A stretch of 64,000 nt of DNA from Daucus carota subsp. sativus (taxonomy: Eukaryota; Streptophyta; Magnoliopsida; Apiales; Apiaceae): assembly GCF_001625215.2 (NCBI RefSeq), contig NC_030383.2:7328779-7392778 (forward strand). The letters are read 5' to 3'. Below the pieces are notes generated by a model. That model did no database searches and had not been told where the DNA came from. It saw only the letters and a list, made by a program, of their open reading frames with translations. Numbering within the stretch: position 1 is the first letter of the stretch; every line of letters begins with the position of its first letter. The position numbers and the translations under genes were made by a program. Positions 60,966-64,000 of this stretch are shown here, piece after piece.

Positions 60966-61440
60966 GTTTACGAGTTACTATTATAAACCAGTTTTGTAAA
61001 AGTCTGCAATTTATCGAAATTAATTAATAATTAGTAGTTCGAGCGGCTTTCATGGCGATTAAGTAATAATCTGGTTAAAAATCATCTTACAAGAAATGCA
61101 TAAATATCTGTATAAAATCGGTTAGTATAAACTGAAAATCTAATTTTAATGAAAATAAAAATTTGTGTAAGATCGGCCGTTTATAAATTAAAAATCTAAT
61201 TTTAATAAAAATGAAAAGGTTTTATTAAATCATTAAATTAGTACATTAGTAAGCAACTATACACTGACATCATATATTATGTTTCAGCTGATATATAGTA
61301 CTTCCAAAATTTTATCATTTGAATGTGAGAGATAAAGTGATTAGGAGTATGTTTGTCTTGACTTTATGTTTTGGATGCAACTAATGGTGATTGTCTGAAT
61401 TCTGATGCTGCTGAGCTGCTGGCATATCTGTCTTAATTAT
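60966..61440. other. 3' flank of the EXS gene
   Basis: AT-rich spacer with a short repeat (AATCTAATTTTAATGAAAAT / AATCTAATTTTAATAAAAAT near 61135 and 61190). The right part is the EXS gene 3' UTR. Confidence 0.4.
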
Positions 61441-63315
61441 TTATACATTATAGTCATTCAAGAGTAGCTTATCTTCTTCAGTAGAATTGTCCATTGTGGA
61501 GAGTGGAATGTGCTGCTTTGAGCTCATTTTGATGACCTCTTTTTCAACACGAAAGAATACCCACTGGAACCTTCGGAAAATCTCCAATGCGGTTATTCCG
61601 AAGACTGTAAGGTAGTTGTGACGTAGATGAGCAGATAACTTGTAGGTCCAAGTGCAGCGGAGAATCAGATTACTACCCAACACCCAGAAATAGACCTGCA
61701 AATAACGAAACATTGATATTTCTGTTAGTAGAGATTACATCGAGTCTATGATAAATAGTCACTATAATTGGAGAAAGACAATTGAAAATAAAACTTTAAT
61801 CAAGTTTGATACACTGTCTGTCTGATTGTGCTCAAGTGAAGGTGACAACCCACCAGAGTCCAAATAATGCTTTTTTCAAGTTCTTTGGTAATTATACTTA
61901 CCGTATAAGTAGAATAGTTGTTATGACTATTTACAAGACTGTCAAAAACAGAATGTGGAACATCAGATATGCAATTTGCAAATAATTAGATGATAAGTAT
62001 ACAACACAGGACATGGTTTTAAGGGTTGCAGCTTTTATTTCTTCCCGTAAGTAGTATATACTATATAACCAAAGGTGAAGACTGAGAGAGATCAATCTCG
62101 CTGACAGTAAAATCAAGTGCATCCTTGGTTCCTTACCCATTTCCTTCCATATAACATGTGTGAGACAAGATGCAGTTTGCTAAACTTGAAGATCCGAGTG
62201 AACCCACTGGCACATGATTAAAAAAAAGGTAAATTACCAACACATATCTGAAAGCACGAAAAAGACCTAACGAATGTACCAAGAATGATTTTCGTACTGA
62301 TGGACTTAAATCCCGAACAGTGCATGCATTAAATACAAAGTGCAACAGGTCAAAAGTTGTGTTGAAAAAATAACAATACATTTTGTCAGAAGGGAAAAAA
62401 AATGCAGGGAGAGAGATATCATGTTAATATAATATTAGGGAAGCACGAGTGACAAGGATATTTCACAACAATCAGCAACCAGAAAATAATTATAATCACG
62501 TACCTCATGTCCCAGTCTCTGGTCACATCCCAGTAAAAAGAATATGAGGAGTTCACAAGACTTGACAAAAGCCACAAAGGGCGATATATGTTTGTCCACT
62601 GATCAGGGAAGACATGATACTTAAGGGCTGAAAGGAAAATCACTGGCACTGCGGTCGAGTATTTTAAAGCTGAAAAAAAAGGAAGAAATATTATTGGAAA
62701 AGAATTACTACAGCTAAAATATGGAAACAAACGTTGTATCAGAGAGAGTTTGCAAGTTCATAATTAAAAAATACAGAAGAAGCAATGAATAATGTGCAGC
62801 AAAGGAGAAAACACCAAATCCATATATACAAAAAACTTGATGGAAAAGAAATTCATTGATAACAAATTTCTGACACATCCTTACTGCTAACAATATATCC
62901 CCGATCTGATGGGTGGACTTCATCAGGATAAAGTTAAGCAATGTTACACGGACTTATCTTAAAAGAGGAGGTGTATAGATACCTGGTGATCCAATTTGGT
63001 AACAAGAAGTTAAGGATCAAATAAAAGATCAAAATTGCAACTTTACTTGATGACATGTTATTATAGGCTGTTGTTGTACTGTCTAACTATATTTAGGTTA
63101 TCAAGCATCCTAAATATCAACCATGATCTACAAGTGAAAATTCAAATTAGAGTGGAATTCTCACCATTCAGTAAAGTGGCTTTCTCCCCAGTATCCTTGT
63201 ACTGCCGTAGACACTGAAACAGGCGAAATATATAGGGTAAAACAAGAACAATGGGGATTGCAACAGCGTGACTACCACAAACAGAGTCTGCTTCAAACCA
63301 TGCAATGGTGGCAAC
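61441..63315 (-). CDS. EXS-domain membrane protein (ERD1/XPR1/SYG1 family), C-terminal part
   Basis: Four minus-strand exons, 63315-63165, 62669-62504, 62206-62137 and 61695-61441, join in phase to 213 residues and a stop. Together they form most of an EXS domain: VATIAWFEADSVCGSHAVAI, FRLFQCLRQYKDTGEKATLL, SALKYHVFPDQWTNIYRPLW, YSFYWDVTRDWDMSGFTRIF, then VYFWVLGSNLILRCTWTYKL and SAHLRHNYLTVF. This matches the plant EXS family close to Arabidopsis At5g35730 (identity from memory), polytopic proteins of the secretory system related to phosphate exporters; the substrate is unknown. The 5' exons lie beyond the right edge, so the start is missing. The C-terminal tail is acidic (STEEDKLLLNDYN). 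No defects. Confidence 0.92.
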
Positions 63316-64000
63316 CTGGACATGTTTAAGAATCATATTCATCAGGAAAGAAGGCCTTTTGGACATCAAAAACTGTGGTAGATATTCTATATTATATTTC
63401 ACCACACTTGGCAGACTTTAATAGCGTGACTACCATGTGATATGTGATGACTTGGACAGAGATAAATAGAACTTGCGTGGCAGTCTCACTAAGTTCATTT
63501 CAGCCGATAAGAAAAAAATACATAACAATATCATGTATTCATGTGTCTCTGTAAAAATCTTTTCTTTATTCAGAAAATATAGGTTATTCAATCTTTACAC
63601 TACTACACACAGACGCTAATACAAAACATCTAAAACTTGGTGAATAAAAATAAAAAATTCTTTTCTTCTTGGGTCCGCAACATGGATAGAATAATAACTA
63701 ATAGCAAAAACCCAAAGAATAACAGCATGTCAACCCATACTGTAAATAAGGGTTACAGCAGCATTTAAGTAGAATGTACCACCAAAAATCAAATTTATAA
63801 ACAGTTGGGTCACAAATTGTATCTAATATAGAAAATAAATCCAGTAAATAAATAACTTCTTACTCCAATAGTCCAATGCAGCTATGCTAAATGCAGCAGC
63901 AAATTTTAAGACTAAGATTATGGAAAGAAAACAAGAAAAGTATAGGCTCAAGTTAATTAATTGCAAAACAGAAGAATAACTAATCAAGAACTGCGCAAAC
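63316..64000 (-). other. Large intron of the EXS gene
   Basis: No coding exon matching the upstream EXS sequence (expected LTS-type membrane segment) was found here, so this is read as intron reaching the window edge. Confidence 0.55.

Overview
The window is plant nuclear DNA, almost certainly from a eudicot. Genes carry GT-AG introns, intergenic DNA is AT-rich, and the recognisable genes are plant-specific or plant-type: chloroplast LPA2, a PMEI-pectinesterase, a class II O-methyltransferase, CML13/14, an mTERF protein, and ribosomal protein S20 with telo-boxes. Dense Stowaway-type MITEs and OMT/F-box duplication would suit Apiaceae, but that is a guess.

Layout. 1-3691 is the right part of a CACTA (En/Spm) transposon with an open, ten-exon protein (Ptta/En/Spm region plus Ulp1-like protease), subterminal repeats and the terminal inverted repeat. 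4911-7055 holds two tandem copies of a fossil Copia-type LTR segment directly upstream of an O-methyltransferase gene (four exons, 7275-10681). 13570-16101 is a two-exon pectinesterase. 17788-19235 and 20967-22204 are tandem F-box genes on the minus strand; the first looks functional and the second is a pseudogene. 22590-43470 is a large transposon nest: several Helitrons carrying captured pieces of host genes (chaperonin-60 beta, a beta-1,3-galactosyltransferase, a SEC16-like protein), interrupted by a PIF/Harbinger-type element, several MITEs and a complete non-autonomous CACTA element.

From 46580 on the region is gene-rich again: LPA2 (photosystem II assembly, +), RPS20 (-), CML13/14-like (-), an mTERF protein (-) and the 3' half of an EXS-domain (XPR1/SYG1/ERD1-like) gene (-) that runs off the right edge. 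MITEs of Mutator, Stowaway, hAT and Harbinger type lie in introns and between these genes, two of them nested one in the other.

The host genes do not form a pathway; they are independent housekeeping or family genes. The noteworthy biology is in the mobile DNA: gene capture by Helitrons, a Mutator-type MITE filled with a TTGCAAC-based array, and a duplicated O-methyltransferase 5' region. I found no clear tRNA, rRNA, CRISPR or organellar insertion. All homology calls come from recognising motifs by eye, without database searches.
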